A DNA stretch of 64,000 nucleotides, from contig NZ_LT608324.1 of the NCBI RefSeq assembly GCF_900095705.1, forward strand, positions 62,001-126,000, written 5' to 3'. The DNA is from Fusobacterium massiliense (lineage in GTDB: Bacteria; Fusobacteriota; Fusobacteriia; Fusobacteriales; Fusobacteriaceae). Positions 25,419-34,151 of this stretch are shown here, in pieces (within the stretch, counting starts at the first letter, position 1; each line of letters opens with the position of its first letter). A model generated the notes under the pieces. It ran no database searches and was not told the origin of the DNA. It was given only the letters and a program-made list of their open reading frames with translations. Made by a program: the position numbers and the translations under genes.

Positions 25419-26390
25419 TTATTCTTTAATAAAATTTAATTCTTTAGCTCTATGACAGGCAAAGAAATGATTTTCTCCAACTTTTTCAAGTGCAGGAGAT
25501 TTTTCAGAACAAATTTTTTCAGCATAAATACATCTTTTTGCAAATCTACACCCTACACCAGGATTTATAGGAGAAGTTATTTCCCCTTCAAGTTTTATTC
25601 TTTCCATTTTTTTCTTTATATTTATTGTAGGTATTGCAGATAATAATGCTTTAGTATATGGGTGAATAGGATTTCTAAAAAGTTCTTTTGACGGAGCTTT
25701 TTCAACTAATTCTCCTAAATACATAACTGCTATATCGTTTGAAAAATGTTTTACTACCGATAAATCATGTGTTATAAACATATATGTAAGTCCAAATTTT
25801 TCTTGTAAATCTTTCATTAAATTTAAAACTTGTGCTTGAATAGATACATCAAGAGCTGATACAGGTTCATCACAAACAATAAATTTTGGATTTAAAGCTA
25901 AAGCTCTAGCTATCCCTATTCTTTGTCTTCTTCCCCCATCAAGTTCGTGTGGATATGTATTAACAAGTCTTTCACTTAGTCCCACTGTATCCATAAGTTC
26001 CTTAACTCTTGCATTTAACTCTTGTTTATTTTTACATTTTTTATGAATAATAAGTGGTTCTGCTATTATTTCACTTACTGTCATTCTTGGGTTTAACGAA
26101 GCAAATGGGTCTTGAAATATTATTTGCATTTCTTCTCTCAATTTCTTCATTTCTGACTTTGAATATTCTCTTATATTTTTACCTTCAAATATTATTTCTC
26201 CATCTGTTGCTTCTAAAAGTCTAAGAATAACTCTTCCTGTTGTAGATTTCCCACAACCAGATTCTCCAACTACTCCTAAAGTTTTTCCTTCTTCAATAGT
26301 AAAATTAATTCCATCTACTGCATGTAATTGTCCTTTTGGAGTCTGAAAATATTTCTTTAAATTTTTTACTTCTAATAGTACATTACTCAT
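25419..26390 (-). CDS. Peptide ABC transporter ATP-binding protein (OppF/DppF type)
   Basis: It is one of two ATPases driving a peptide-type importer. The 323 residues show Walker A GESGCGKST (about 40-48), Q-loop QDPFASLNPRMT, signature LDGGRRQRIGIARAL, Walker B FIVCDEPVSALD, and the C-terminal oligopeptide-transporter extension with a Cys-containing motif (PGVGCRFAKRCIYAEKIC). That extension binds an iron-sulfur cluster in some members. It overlaps the partner ATPase gene by 8 bases and is the last gene of the SBP-B-C-D-F set. Confidence 0.92.
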   Translation of the reverse strand: MSNVLLEVKNLKKYFQTPKGQLHAVDGINFTIEEGKTLGVVGESGCGKSTTGRVILRLLEATDGEIIFEGKNIREYSKSEMKKLREEMQIIFQDPFASLNPRMTVSEIIAEPLIIHKKCKNKQELNARVKELMDTVGLSERLVNTYPHELDGGRRQRIGIARALALNPKFIVCDEPVSALDVSIQAQVLNLMKDLQEKFGLTYMFITHDLSVVKHFSNDIAVMYLGELVEKAPSKELFRNPIHPYTKALLSAIPTINIKKKMERIKLEGEITSPINPGVGCRFAKRCIYAEKICSEKSPALEKVGENHFFACHRAKELNFIKE

Positions 26391-27390
26391 TTTCTTCCTC
26401 CCAATTTTCTCTGAATTTTACTAAATTTTCTGCTATCAAGCATCTTACATTATGTCCTTTTGATATTTCTGTTGTCAATGGAGCTTGTTTTGAACATAAC
26501 TCAACTGCATGTGGACATCTTGGATTAAATTTACAACCAGAAGGTAAATTAGTTGGATCTGGCATAAGTCCTCTTATAGGAACTAATCTAGTTTTTTCTT
26601 CATCTAAACTTGGGATAGAACCAAACAATCCTAAAGTATATGGGTGTTTTGGATTTTCAAACACATCTTCAAGACTTCCATATTCAACGATTTCTCCTGC
26701 ATACATTATTGCTACCTTATCACATACTTGAGCTACAACACCAAGATCGTGAGTTATAAGCAACATTGAAGTTTTAAATTTATTTTTTAAATCTGTCATC
26801 AAATCTAATACTTGAGCTTGAATAGTAACATCAAGAGCTGTTGTAGGTTCATCAGCAATCAAAAGTTTTGGATTACAAGCAAGAGCTATAGCTATAACAA
26901 CCCTTTGTTTCATTCCACCTGAAAATTGATGTGGAAAATCATTTTTTCTAGCTCCTGGTATACCAACAAGTTCTAGCATTTCTGCTGCTTTATCCATAGC
27001 TTCTTCTTTTGTTATACGTTCATGAATTTCAATAACTTCAGCTATTTGTTCTCCAACAGTCATAACTGGATTCAATGATGTCATTGGATCTTGGAATATC
27101 ATTGAAATATCATTACCTCTTATTTTTCTTATTTCTTCTTCAGGAATTTCTAGAATGCTCTTTCCATTGAATATTATTTTTCCATTTTTTATTCTTCCAG
27201 TAGGTCCAGCTATAAGTTTCATAATTCCTAAAGCTGTTGTAGTTTTCCCAGCTCCTGTTTCTCCAACAAGACCTAAAGTTTCTCCCTCTGCAATTTCTAT
27301 ATTAATTCCATTAACAGCATGAACCGTTTCAGAATTTTTAACATATTGTATCTCTAAATCTCTAATTTCTAAAAGATTTTTATTTTCCAT
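26383..27390 (-). CDS. Peptide ABC transporter ATP-binding protein (OppD/DppD type)
   Basis: It pairs with the OppF-type subunit. The 335 residues have Walker A GETGAGKTT, Q-loop QDPMTSLNPVMT, signature FSGGMKQRVVIAIAL, Walker B LLIADEPTTALD, and the C-terminal SGCKFNPRCPHA...C Cys region. The ATG follows GGAGGCG. It lies 18 bases after the second permease gene. Confidence 0.92.
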   Translation of the reverse strand: MENKNLLEIRDLEIQYVKNSETVHAVNGINIEIAEGETLGLVGETGAGKTTTALGIMKLIAGPTGRIKNGKIIFNGKSILEIPEEEIRKIRGNDISMIFQDPMTSLNPVMTVGEQIAEVIEIHERITKEEAMDKAAEMLELVGIPGARKNDFPHQFSGGMKQRVVIAIALACNPKLLIADEPTTALDVTIQAQVLDLMTDLKNKFKTSMLLITHDLGVVAQVCDKVAIMYAGEIVEYGSLEDVFENPKHPYTLGLFGSIPSLDEEKTRLVPIRGLMPDPTNLPSGCKFNPRCPHAVELCSKQAPLTTEISKGHNVRCLIAENLVKFRENWEEENE

Positions 27391-27408
27391 CGTTTCGCCT
27401 CCTAATAA

Positions 27409-28275
27409 TTATTGTTTCAATCTAGGGTCAAGAGCATCTCTTAATCCATCTCCCAATAGGTTAAGTGATAAAATTGTTACCATTATTGCTACACCAGGGA
27501 AAGTTGTTACCCACCAAGCATATCTTAGGTATTGTCTACCTCCAGATAGCATAGAACCCCATTCAGGTGCTGGTGGTTGTATTCCTAGACCAATAAAACT
27601 TAGTCCTGCCGTAGATAATATTGCTCCTGCAACTCCTAAAGTTCCTTGTACAATAACAGGTGCTAAAGAGTTAGGTATTATATGTTTTAAAATTATTCTT
27701 GTGTTACTAGCTCCAATTGCTCTAGCTGCCTCTATAAACTCTTGATCTCTTATAGATAACACCGATGCTCTTACAATACGAGCAAAATTTGGAACATAGG
27801 ATACACTTATTGAAATCATAAGATTTAACATACTTGGACCTAATGCTGAAACTATTGCTATTGCCAATAATATACTAGGTACAGCTAAAAATATATCCAT
27901 AATTCTCATAATAACATTATCTATTAATCCACCGAAAAAACCAGATATTGCCCCTAATATTCCACCTACAATTATCGAAATTGCTATTGCTAAAATCCCA
28001 ACCTTTAGTGAAACTCTAGCTCCATGAATAAGTCTTGCAAATATATCTCTTCCAAATTCATCTGTTCCTAACCAATGTTTTGCATTAGGTGGCATAAGTC
28101 TTTCAGCCAGATTTTGTTTTATTACAATATTGTCATAATTTGCTATTACATCAGCAAATAGTGCTAATATAACTAATATTATAAGTATAATTAGCCCCAA
28201 CATTGCCATCTTATTTTTTTTAAGCATTCTTGTTACTTCTGCCCACTGCCCTTGTTTTTTAGTATTTGTACTCAT
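27409..28275 (-). CDS. Peptide ABC transporter permease (OppC/DppC type)
   Basis: The 288-residue inner-membrane permease has an N-terminal cytoplasmic stretch, a first helix at about 25-45, the typical LAERLMPPNAKHWLGTDEFG motif, and a BPD_transp_1 domain with five helices. The EAA loop is visible as EAARAIGASNTRIILKHIIP. It ends with LNLLGDGLRDALDPRLKQ, the normal DppC end. Confidence 0.92.
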   Translation of the reverse strand: MSTNTKKQGQWAEVTRMLKKNKMAMLGLIILIILVILALFADVIANYDNIVIKQNLAERLMPPNAKHWLGTDEFGRDIFARLIHGARVSLKVGILAIAISIIVGGILGAISGFFGGLIDNVIMRIMDIFLAVPSILLAIAIVSALGPSMLNLMISISVSYVPNFARIVRASVLSIRDQEFIEAARAIGASNTRIILKHIIPNSLAPVIVQGTLGVAGAILSTAGLSFIGLGIQPPAPEWGSMLSGGRQYLRYAWWVTTFPGVAIMVTILSLNLLGDGLRDALDPRLKQ

Positions 28276-28284
28276 CTCAACCTC

Positions 28285-29211
28285 CTACTTATACTGTGAT
28301 TTTATTCTTGGATCAACAAAAGCATATAATAAATCTACTAATAGATTTACCACACTATACACTAGAGCCAAAAATACAACAGAAGCCAACACAGTAGGTG
28401 TATCTTTTTGTCTTATAGCTTCAACCATAAGTCTTCCAACACCAGGCCAAGAATATACTGATTCAGTTAGAACTGCTCCTCCTAAAAGTCCACCAAATTG
28501 TAATCCTACAACTGTAATTATGGGAATTAAAGCATTTTTTAAAGCATGTTTATTTATAACTTTCTTTTCTGCAACTCCTTTTGCTCTTGCAGTTCTTATA
28601 TAGTCTTGTCTTATAACTTCAAGCATAGAAGACCTTGTCATTCTTGTTACTATTGCTGCAGAACCTACACCTAAAGTAAGAGCTGGCAGTATTACACTTG
28701 ATAATCCATCAAATCCACCAGACGGCAACATTCCTAATTTAACAGAAAAAGTTAAAATTAACATAAGTCCTAACCAAAATACTGGCATAGAAACTCCTAA
28801 TAATGCCAATACCATACTAAAACTATCCATAAAAGAATATTGTTTTGTTGCTGAAATTATTCCAACTGGAATTCCAATCAATATTGAAATTATTATTCCT
28901 AATACAGCTAATACTACTGTATTTGGAAATCTAGCAAATATTTCAGCAAAAACTTCTCTTCCAGTTGTATAAGATTTTCCAAAATCACCCATTAAGGCAT
29001 TTTTTACAAATCTAAAATATTGTATAAAGAAAGGATCGTTTAATCCCATTTTTTCTCTTAATGCTAACACCGCTTCTTTAGGAGCACTTTCTCCTAAAAT
29101 TAACTGTGCTGGATCACCAGGTGTTAGATACATAATAGCAAATACTAATAATGTTACTCCAAGCATTACAGGTATTAAAAGAAGTAACCTTTTTAAAATA
29201 TATTTGTGCAT
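28285..29211 (-). CDS. Peptide ABC transporter permease (OppB/DppB type)
   Basis: The 308 residues start with MHKYILKRLLLLIPVMLGVT, the classic DppB opening. The periplasmic loop contains LTPGDPAQLILGESAP, and the EAA loop is YIRTARAKGVAEKKVINKHALKNAL. There are six predicted helices. It forms the channel with the OppC-type subunit. It is separated from the binding-protein gene by a repeat copy and a terminator-like hairpin, so its expression may be lower than that of the binding protein. Confidence 0.92.
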   Translation of the reverse strand: MHKYILKRLLLLIPVMLGVTLLVFAIMYLTPGDPAQLILGESAPKEAVLALREKMGLNDPFFIQYFRFVKNALMGDFGKSYTTGREVFAEIFARFPNTVVLAVLGIIISILIGIPVGIISATKQYSFMDSFSMVLALLGVSMPVFWLGLMLILTFSVKLGMLPSGGFDGLSSVILPALTLGVGSAAIVTRMTRSSMLEVIRQDYIRTARAKGVAEKKVINKHALKNALIPIITVVGLQFGGLLGGAVLTESVYSWPGVGRLMVEAIRQKDTPTVLASVVFLALVYSVVNLLVDLLYAFVDPRIKSQYK

Positions 29212-29258
29212 TTCATCACCGTCCCAAAATTAAAGTTTAACAATACATAATAAATAAA

Positions 29259-29366
29259 GCTTTTTGACAACCATATGAGTTCTACAAGCTCAATGAACAC
29301 AGGCTCTTCGAACTAATACTGATGTAGAAATTAATTTTCTCTATTTATTTTTATACTTTCTTATAG
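29259..29366 (+). repeat. Dispersed palindromic repeat, copy 9 (diverged)
   Basis: The core begins GCTTTTTGACAACCATATGA and ends CTGATGTAGAAATT, with the tail ending CTTATAG at 29366. Both arms have lost several matches. It sits inside the ABC operon, between the binding-protein gene and the first permease gene. Confidence 0.88.
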
Positions 29367-29382
29367 AATAAACAAAAATACA

Positions 29383-29478
29383 AAAAGCTGTTGCAGATTA
29401 GTGTAGCAAATACTAAATTTGTTTATTTTCAAACAAATATAACAGACTTGCTATAAATCTTGATTTGCAACAGCTTTC
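29383..29478 (-). terminator. Long hairpin terminator or attenuator after the binding-protein gene
   Basis: On the minus strand AAAGCTGTTGCA pairs with TGCAACAGCTTT, with inner GTTTG/CAAAC pairing, followed by TTTGTATTTTTG. It lies about 20 bases after the stop at 29498. Partial termination here would give more binding protein than permease. Confidence 0.75.
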
Positions 29479-29497
29479 ATATTTATAATATTACTAC

Positions 29498-31018
29498 TTA
29501 TTCACCTTTAGTTACACCATATATTCTATGTGCTTGAGCTGCATCTAATTTGAAGTTTTTAACTTCTTTTTTAGTTACAACATTTTGTAAAGGATAAACA
29601 ACTATATACATAGGTAAATCTTTTCTTATTATTTCTTGAATCTTTTTGTATATATCTTTTCTCTTTTCAGGATCTAATTCAGTTTTTCCTGCTTCTAATA
29701 ATTTATCAACTTCTGCATTTGAATAGAAAGATCTATTTCCAGCTGATCCCATAGTAGTAGAACTTGTTAATTCAAACATTCCATAGTCTGGGTCTCTTGT
29801 AACAGTTCCCCAACCTAATAAATACATTTCATGGTCTCCTCTAGCTGTTCCATCTAAGAATGCTCCCCATTCAACAGTTTCGATAGTTAAATCTATCCCA
29901 ATTTGTTTCAATTGGTCTTGAAGTATAACTGCTGTATCTCTTCTTACAGGGTTATCATTTACCCATATTTTAGCTTTAAATCCATTTGGATAACCAGCTT
30001 CAGCAAGTAACGCTTTTGCTTTTTCTATATTTTGAGTATATTTTTCAACATCAGAATATCCCCAAACATTTGGAGTTAATATTGAATTTCCTGCTTGTCC
30101 AGCTCCTAAAAATACTGTATCTATTATAGGTTTTTGATCTATTGCATAAGATATAGCTTCTCTTACTTTTAAATTGTCATAAGGAGCTTTTTTCATATTA
30201 AACCCTAAATAAGTTATAGATACTTGAGGACCTTCTATAAAATTAAATGCTTCATTATCTTTTAATTTTGTTTTATCCATTCCTTGAATATCATATATAA
30301 CATCAAGTTCTCCAGTTTCTAATCCAATAGTTCTATTTGTTTCTTCAACTATATTTCTAAATACTAAATTTTTTATAGGAGCTGCACCTTTCCAATAATC
30401 AGGGAAAGCTTCTAAAGTAATTCTATCTCCACTTTGCCATGAAACAAATTTATATGGCCCTGTACCTACTGGATTTTGTGCAAATTTATCTCCAGCTTCT
30501 GTTGTTGCTTTTTCACTTAATATTGCTAAAGTTGAGTGTGATAAGTTATTTAAAATTGCTGCCATAGGTTTTTCAGTTGTTACTTTTACAGTGTAATCGT
30601 CAATAACTTCAACTCCATTTACTCCAGCTAAAATGTGACTAACTTCTGGTGATTTTAAAGCTCTTTCTAATGAGAACTTAACATCAGATGCTTTCATTTC
30701 ATCTCCATTATGGAATTTAACTCCTTGTCTTAAATGGAAAATTATAGTTTTATCATCTGGTCTTTCCCATGATTCTGCTAACATTGGTTGAGGAACTCCA
30801 TCATCATCAAGATACATTAATGTATCAAAAATTTGTACTCTAACTCTTGCTGATGGGTTGTCATTTGATGCATGAGGGTCTAGAGACTTAGCATCTGCTC
30901 CTTGAGCAACAACTAAAGTATCTTTTCCTCCATCTGCAGCTTTATCATTTCCTCCACAAGCTACAAGAAATAACATACTAAAAATCATAACTGCTAATAA
31001 ATAAAATTTCTTTTTCAT
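29498..31018 (-). CDS. Peptide-type ABC transporter substrate-binding lipoprotein (family 5)
   Basis: The 506-residue protein starts MKKKFYLLAVMIFSMLFLVA followed by Cys21, a lipoprotein signal. The SBP_bac_5 fold is clear from QGADAKSLDPHASNDNPSAR, TIIFHLRQGVKFHNGDEMKA, VGTGPYKFVSW and AISYAIDQKPIIDTVFLGAG. It delivers peptides (or a related ligand such as glutathione or nickel chelate) to the permease. The ATG follows AAGGAGG. It is the first gene of the five-gene importer set and lies 65 bases after minE. Confidence 0.93.
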   Translation of the reverse strand: MKKKFYLLAVMIFSMLFLVACGGNDKAADGGKDTLVVAQGADAKSLDPHASNDNPSARVRVQIFDTLMYLDDDGVPQPMLAESWERPDDKTIIFHLRQGVKFHNGDEMKASDVKFSLERALKSPEVSHILAGVNGVEVIDDYTVKVTTEKPMAAILNNLSHSTLAILSEKATTEAGDKFAQNPVGTGPYKFVSWQSGDRITLEAFPDYWKGAAPIKNLVFRNIVEETNRTIGLETGELDVIYDIQGMDKTKLKDNEAFNFIEGPQVSITYLGFNMKKAPYDNLKVREAISYAIDQKPIIDTVFLGAGQAGNSILTPNVWGYSDVEKYTQNIEKAKALLAEAGYPNGFKAKIWVNDNPVRRDTAVILQDQLKQIGIDLTIETVEWGAFLDGTARGDHEMYLLGWGTVTRDPDYGMFELTSSTTMGSAGNRSFYSNAEVDKLLEAGKTELDPEKRKDIYKKIQEIIRKDLPMYIVVYPLQNVVTKKEVKNFKLDAAQAHRIYGVTKGE

Positions 31019-31083
31019 ACTTTCCTCCTTAAAATAGTTTCTATAAAATTTTGTATTTTAACTTATACCAGTCAAAAAACTTT

Positions 31084-31356
31084 TTACTTATTTTTTGTTT
31101 TAGCTTTCGGTTTTGAAATAGGAATATTAGCAACAAGAGCCACTTTTCTTGGATCATCTTCATATGAAGAAACTTCTATATTTAATTTTGATTTATCTAT
31201 TTCTACATACTTAGATAAAACTTTTAGAATATCATTTTTCATATTTTCTAGAACTCCAGATGGTAACATTGCTCTATCTTGAATCAAAACAAATTTTAAT
31301 CTATTTTTTGCATCATCTTTTGAATTCTCTTTTTTAAAAAAATTAAATAGTCCCAT
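31084..31356 (-). CDS. minE: MinE cell-division topological factor
   Basis: It stimulates MinD ATPase and drives Min oscillation. The 90 residues begin [20 protein letters not shown], the membrane-targeting and MinD-binding part, followed by [20 protein letters not shown] and the C-terminal dimerisation strands ([20 protein letters not shown]). It lies 2 bases after minD, in the order minC-minD-minE. Confidence 0.95.
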   Translation of the reverse strand: MGLFNFFKKENSKDDAKNRLKFVLIQDRAMLPSGVLENMKNDILKVLSKYVEIDKSKLNIEVSSYEDDPRKVALVANIPISKPKAKTKNK

Positions 31357-31358
31357 TT

Positions 31359-32156
31359 TTATCCCCTTTTGAAGACAAATTTTATTTTATCAATGAATCC
31401 CATTTTCACATTCAAATCTAAGAATGGAACTTCTTTGCCTTCTATTCTTTCTACAATATTTTTATATGCTTTTGCTGCAAGAGTATCTCCTTTATATACT
31501 AGAGGTTCCCCTTTATTTGTTGATATAACTATTGATTCATCATCAGGAACTACTCCAAGTAATTTTATTGCTAATATGTCAAGCATATCCTCTACACCTA
31601 GCATATTCCCTTCTTTTACCATTTCCATTCTAATTCTATTTACAATTAATTTTGGATCTTTTATTCCAGACGCTTCTAATAATCCTATAATTCTATCAGC
31701 GTCTCTTGTAGCTGATATTTCTGGTGTTGTTACCACAATTGCTTCATCTGCTGCAACTATTGCATTTTTAAATCCTTGCTCTATTCCAGCTGGACAGTCA
31801 ATTAAAATAAAATCAAAATCCTTCTTTAATTCTGATACTAATTTTTTCATTTGTTCTGGACTAACATCATTTTTATCTCTTATTTGAGCTGCTGGTATTA
31901 ATGAAAGATTAGTACATCTTTTATCTTTTATCAACGCTTGAGCTACTCTACATCTTCCTTCAATAACATCAACCAAATCATAAACTATTCTATTTTCTAG
32001 TCCCATTACAACATCAAGGTTTCTTAATCCTATATCCGTATCAATCAATAAAACTTTATGCCCACTTTCAGCAAGCCCAGCTCCTAAATTTGCTGTTGTA
32101 GTTGTTTTACCAACTCCACCTTTTCCTGATGTAATTACTATTACTCTTGCACTCAT
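31359..32156 (-). CDS. minD: MinD septum-site-determining ATPase
   Basis: The 265-residue membrane-associated ATPase recruits MinC to cell poles. The deviant Walker A is [20 protein letters not shown] at residues 6-25, with [16 protein letters not shown] as switch region. The C-terminal amphipathic helix ([15 protein letters not shown]) serves for membrane binding. It is 1 base after minC and 2 before minE. Confidence 0.97.
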   Translation of the reverse strand: MSARVIVITSGKGGVGKTTTTANLGAGLAESGHKVLLIDTDIGLRNLDVVMGLENRIVYDLVDVIEGRCRVAQALIKDKRCTNLSLIPAAQIRDKNDVSPEQMKKLVSELKKDFDFILIDCPAGIEQGFKNAIVAADEAIVVTTPEISATRDADRIIGLLEASGIKDPKLIVNRIRMEMVKEGNMLGVEDMLDILAIKLLGVVPDDESIVISTNKGEPLVYKGDTLAAKAYKNIVERIEGKEVPFLDLNVKMGFIDKIKFVFKRG

Positions 32157-32157
32157 T

Positions 32158-32805
32158 CTATACCCACTCCTCGATTATTATTTCTTGATTTTTTATCTGT
32201 GCAAATTTAAATTTACTTTTTTTATCAACTCTGTTTGAATCCAATATTTCTTTTTGAATATTATTTATAGTTTTCATTCCGATAGTCACTTGTATCGGAT
32301 TGAAAAACATCGCTCCAACAAAAGCTTTTTCATCACCACCTAAGCCTGCATAAACAGTCCCATTTAGGTGCCCTATAACAATAATATTTCCCTTAGCTCT
32401 TACAATAGAGGCTGGATTTACATCTCCTATTATTACAACATTACCATCATAATCAATTTTAGCACCTGATCTTAGTGTTCCCTTGTGAAAATATGTATTC
32501 CCTTCCTCAACTAAAGATTTTGGAATTTCAAAATTTATATCTTCATCTGAATTTATCTTTTCAGAGAAAACATAGGATATTATTATATCACTATTTCCTG
32601 TTATAATTCCAATCAAAGTATTTTCTTCATCATTAGTTAAAGATCTCCCACTAAATTCTATTGCTAATCTACTACTACCTATAAATGCTCTAGCTTCTAT
32701 TATTTTAGTTTTTAAAATTTCTGAAAGTTCCAAAAAATCTATTTCTGAATCTAAATTAATAATAAGTCTATCTTTTTTCCCTTTTATAACTACCTGACTG
32801 CTCAT
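32158..32805 (-). CDS. minC: MinC septum-site-determining inhibitor
   Basis: It inhibits FtsZ assembly away from midcell. The 215 residues have an N-terminal MinC_N domain (1-95) and the C-terminal beta-helix from about 105: FHKGTLRSGAKIDYDGNVVI, GDVNPASIVRAKGNIIVIGH and YAGLGGDEKAFV, all family hallmarks. The first gene of minCDE; TTAGGAGA precedes the ATG. Confidence 0.95.
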   Translation of the reverse strand: MSSQVVIKGKKDRLIINLDSEIDFLELSEILKTKIIEARAFIGSSRLAIEFSGRSLTNDEENTLIGIITGNSDIIISYVFSEKINSDEDINFEIPKSLVEEGNTYFHKGTLRSGAKIDYDGNVVIIGDVNPASIVRAKGNIIVIGHLNGTVYAGLGGDEKAFVGAMFFNPIQVTIGMKTINNIQKEILDSNRVDKKSKFKFAQIKNQEIIIEEWV

Positions 32806-32822
32806 AATTTCTCCTAAAATAA

Positions 32823-32919
32823 AACTCCTCGACAGCCTTATTAGTTCTACGACATAGGCTCTTCAAACTAATACGGACGTCAGGTCTAATTTTTTATTTA
32901 ATTTTATACTTTCATATAG
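32823..32919 (+). repeat. Dispersed palindromic repeat, copy 10 (internally deleted)
   Basis: It starts CTCCTCGACAGCCTTATTAG, lacks the central GAGCTCAATGAA segment, and continues ACATAGGCTCTTCAAACTAA to GACGTCAGGTC, with the tail ending CATATAG. It lies between fabK and minC. Confidence 0.87.
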
Positions 32920-32920
32920 A

Positions 32921-32962
32921 ATAAAAAAATGTTATACCTTCAAACGAAAGTATAACATATAA
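32921..32962 (-). terminator. Terminator of fabK
   Basis: On the minus strand ATGTTATAC, a 12-base loop, GTATAACAT and then seven T. It lies about 30 bases after the fabK stop. Confidence 0.88.
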
Positions 32963-32987
32963 TACAAAGTATTTCAATTATTTTATT

Positions 32988-33944
32988 TTATATTCCCCAA
33001 TTGTCAACTTTTCTTTTTAAAACTTCTGTTTCAACTTTTAAGTCACAAATTAAATATTCTAGAATTTCTTTTGTTGTTCTTTCTTCATTAACCATTGCTG
33101 CAACTTGTCCAGCCATAACACTTCCGTTTTCTACATCTCCTTCAATAACAGCATTTCTTAAACTTCCTCTTCCTAATTCTTCTATTTTCTCCTTAGGAGC
33201 TCCATTTTTTTCTAATTCTAACATTTCTTTTGCTAACTTAGTTTCGATTACTCTAACAGGATGTCCTGTGAAATTCCCAGTTGTAACTGTTGATCTATCT
33301 TTAGCTTTTAATATAGCATTTTTATAATTTTGATGTATCAAACATTCTTTTGCAGTTAAGAAAATAGTTCCACATTGTACAGCTTCTGCTCCCATAGATA
33401 AGGCAGCTAAAAATTGTTTCCCACTAGCAATTCCTCCAGCAGCTATAACTGGAATATTTACTGCATTTACTATTTGAGGTAATAATGCCATAGTTGTTAT
33501 AGTCCCAACATGACCTCCACTTTCCATTCCTTCAACTATAATAGCATCTGCTCCTATTTTTTCCATTCTTTCTGCAAGTTTAACTGTTGGAATAACTGGT
33601 ATAACTTTTATATTCGCAGCTTTTAATCTGTCCATAAAAGCTCCTGGATTCCCAGCTCCTGTAGTTATAACTTTAACTCCTTCTTCAATACAAACGTTTA
33701 TTTGTTCTTCAACATCTGGTCTCATAAGCATAAGATTAACACCAAAAGGATTAGATGTTATTGCTTTAGCTTTTCTTATATTTTCTCTTAATAAATCTGG
33801 TTCCATTCCTCCACCAGCAATAATTCCAAGTCCTCCATCTCTCGAAACAGCTCCTGCTAGTTCCCCACCAGATATCCATGCCATTGCACCTTGAAATATT
33901 GGATATTTAATTCCTAGAATTTCACAAACTCTATTATTTTTCAT
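32988..33944 (-). CDS. fabK: FabK-type enoyl-ACP reductase II (nitronate monooxygenase fold)
   Basis: This FMN-dependent enzyme carries out the last step of fatty acid elongation in many bacteria lacking FabI. The 318 residues start [20 protein letters not shown], then [20 protein letters not shown], and include [17 protein letters not shown] and [20 protein letters not shown] for flavin binding. [17 protein letters not shown] in the last third is characteristic of FabK rather than other nitronate monooxygenases. It is a single gene with its own terminator. Its main neighbour downstream is minC. Confidence 0.88.
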   Translation of the reverse strand: MKNNRVCEILGIKYPIFQGAMAWISGGELAGAVSRDGGLGIIAGGGMEPDLLRENIRKAKAITSNPFGVNLMLMRPDVEEQINVCIEEGVKVITTGAGNPGAFMDRLKAANIKVIPVIPTVKLAERMEKIGADAIIVEGMESGGHVGTITTMALLPQIVNAVNIPVIAAGGIASGKQFLAALSMGAEAVQCGTIFLTAKECLIHQNYKNAILKAKDRSTVTTGNFTGHPVRVIETKLAKEMLELEKNGAPKEKIEELGRGSLRNAVIEGDVENGSVMAGQVAAMVNEERTTKEILEYLICDLKVETEVLKRKVDNWGI

Positions 33945-33998
33945 CGAAAATTTCCTCCATATTTAATTTCAAATTTTATTTTTATTATTTAATATAAA

Positions 33999-34095
33999 GA
34001 TACCCCTAGAGAAAATGCATATACCATACATCTTAGTGCTGCTTCCTTCCAGACCTGACACGGTTCAACGACAATATATCATAAACCCTAAGGGC
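33999..34095 (-). ncRNA. ffs: Signal recognition particle RNA, small bacterial (4.5S) type
   Basis: The minus strand contains GTGTCAGGTCTGGAAGGAAG followed by CAGCAC, the universal SRP RNA apical loop that binds Ffh. The ends pair over about 10 bases: GCCCTTAGGG (5' end near 34095) with CTCTAGGGGT (34011-34002), including G-U pairs. A U-rich stretch follows. The length of about 97 bases fits the 4.5S type. Confidence 0.93.
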
Positions 34096-34100
34096 AACCT

Positions 34101-34129
34101 ATAATATCATCTTTATAAATTTTTGTCAA
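34101..34129 (-). promoter_or_regulatory. Promoter of the 4.5S RNA
   Basis: On the minus strand TTGACA (34129-34124), 17 bases, TATTAT (34106-34101), placing the transcript start at about 34095, which coincides with the first paired base of the RNA. Confidence 0.75.
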
Positions 34130-34151
34130 ATTTTTTATATTTAGCAATATT

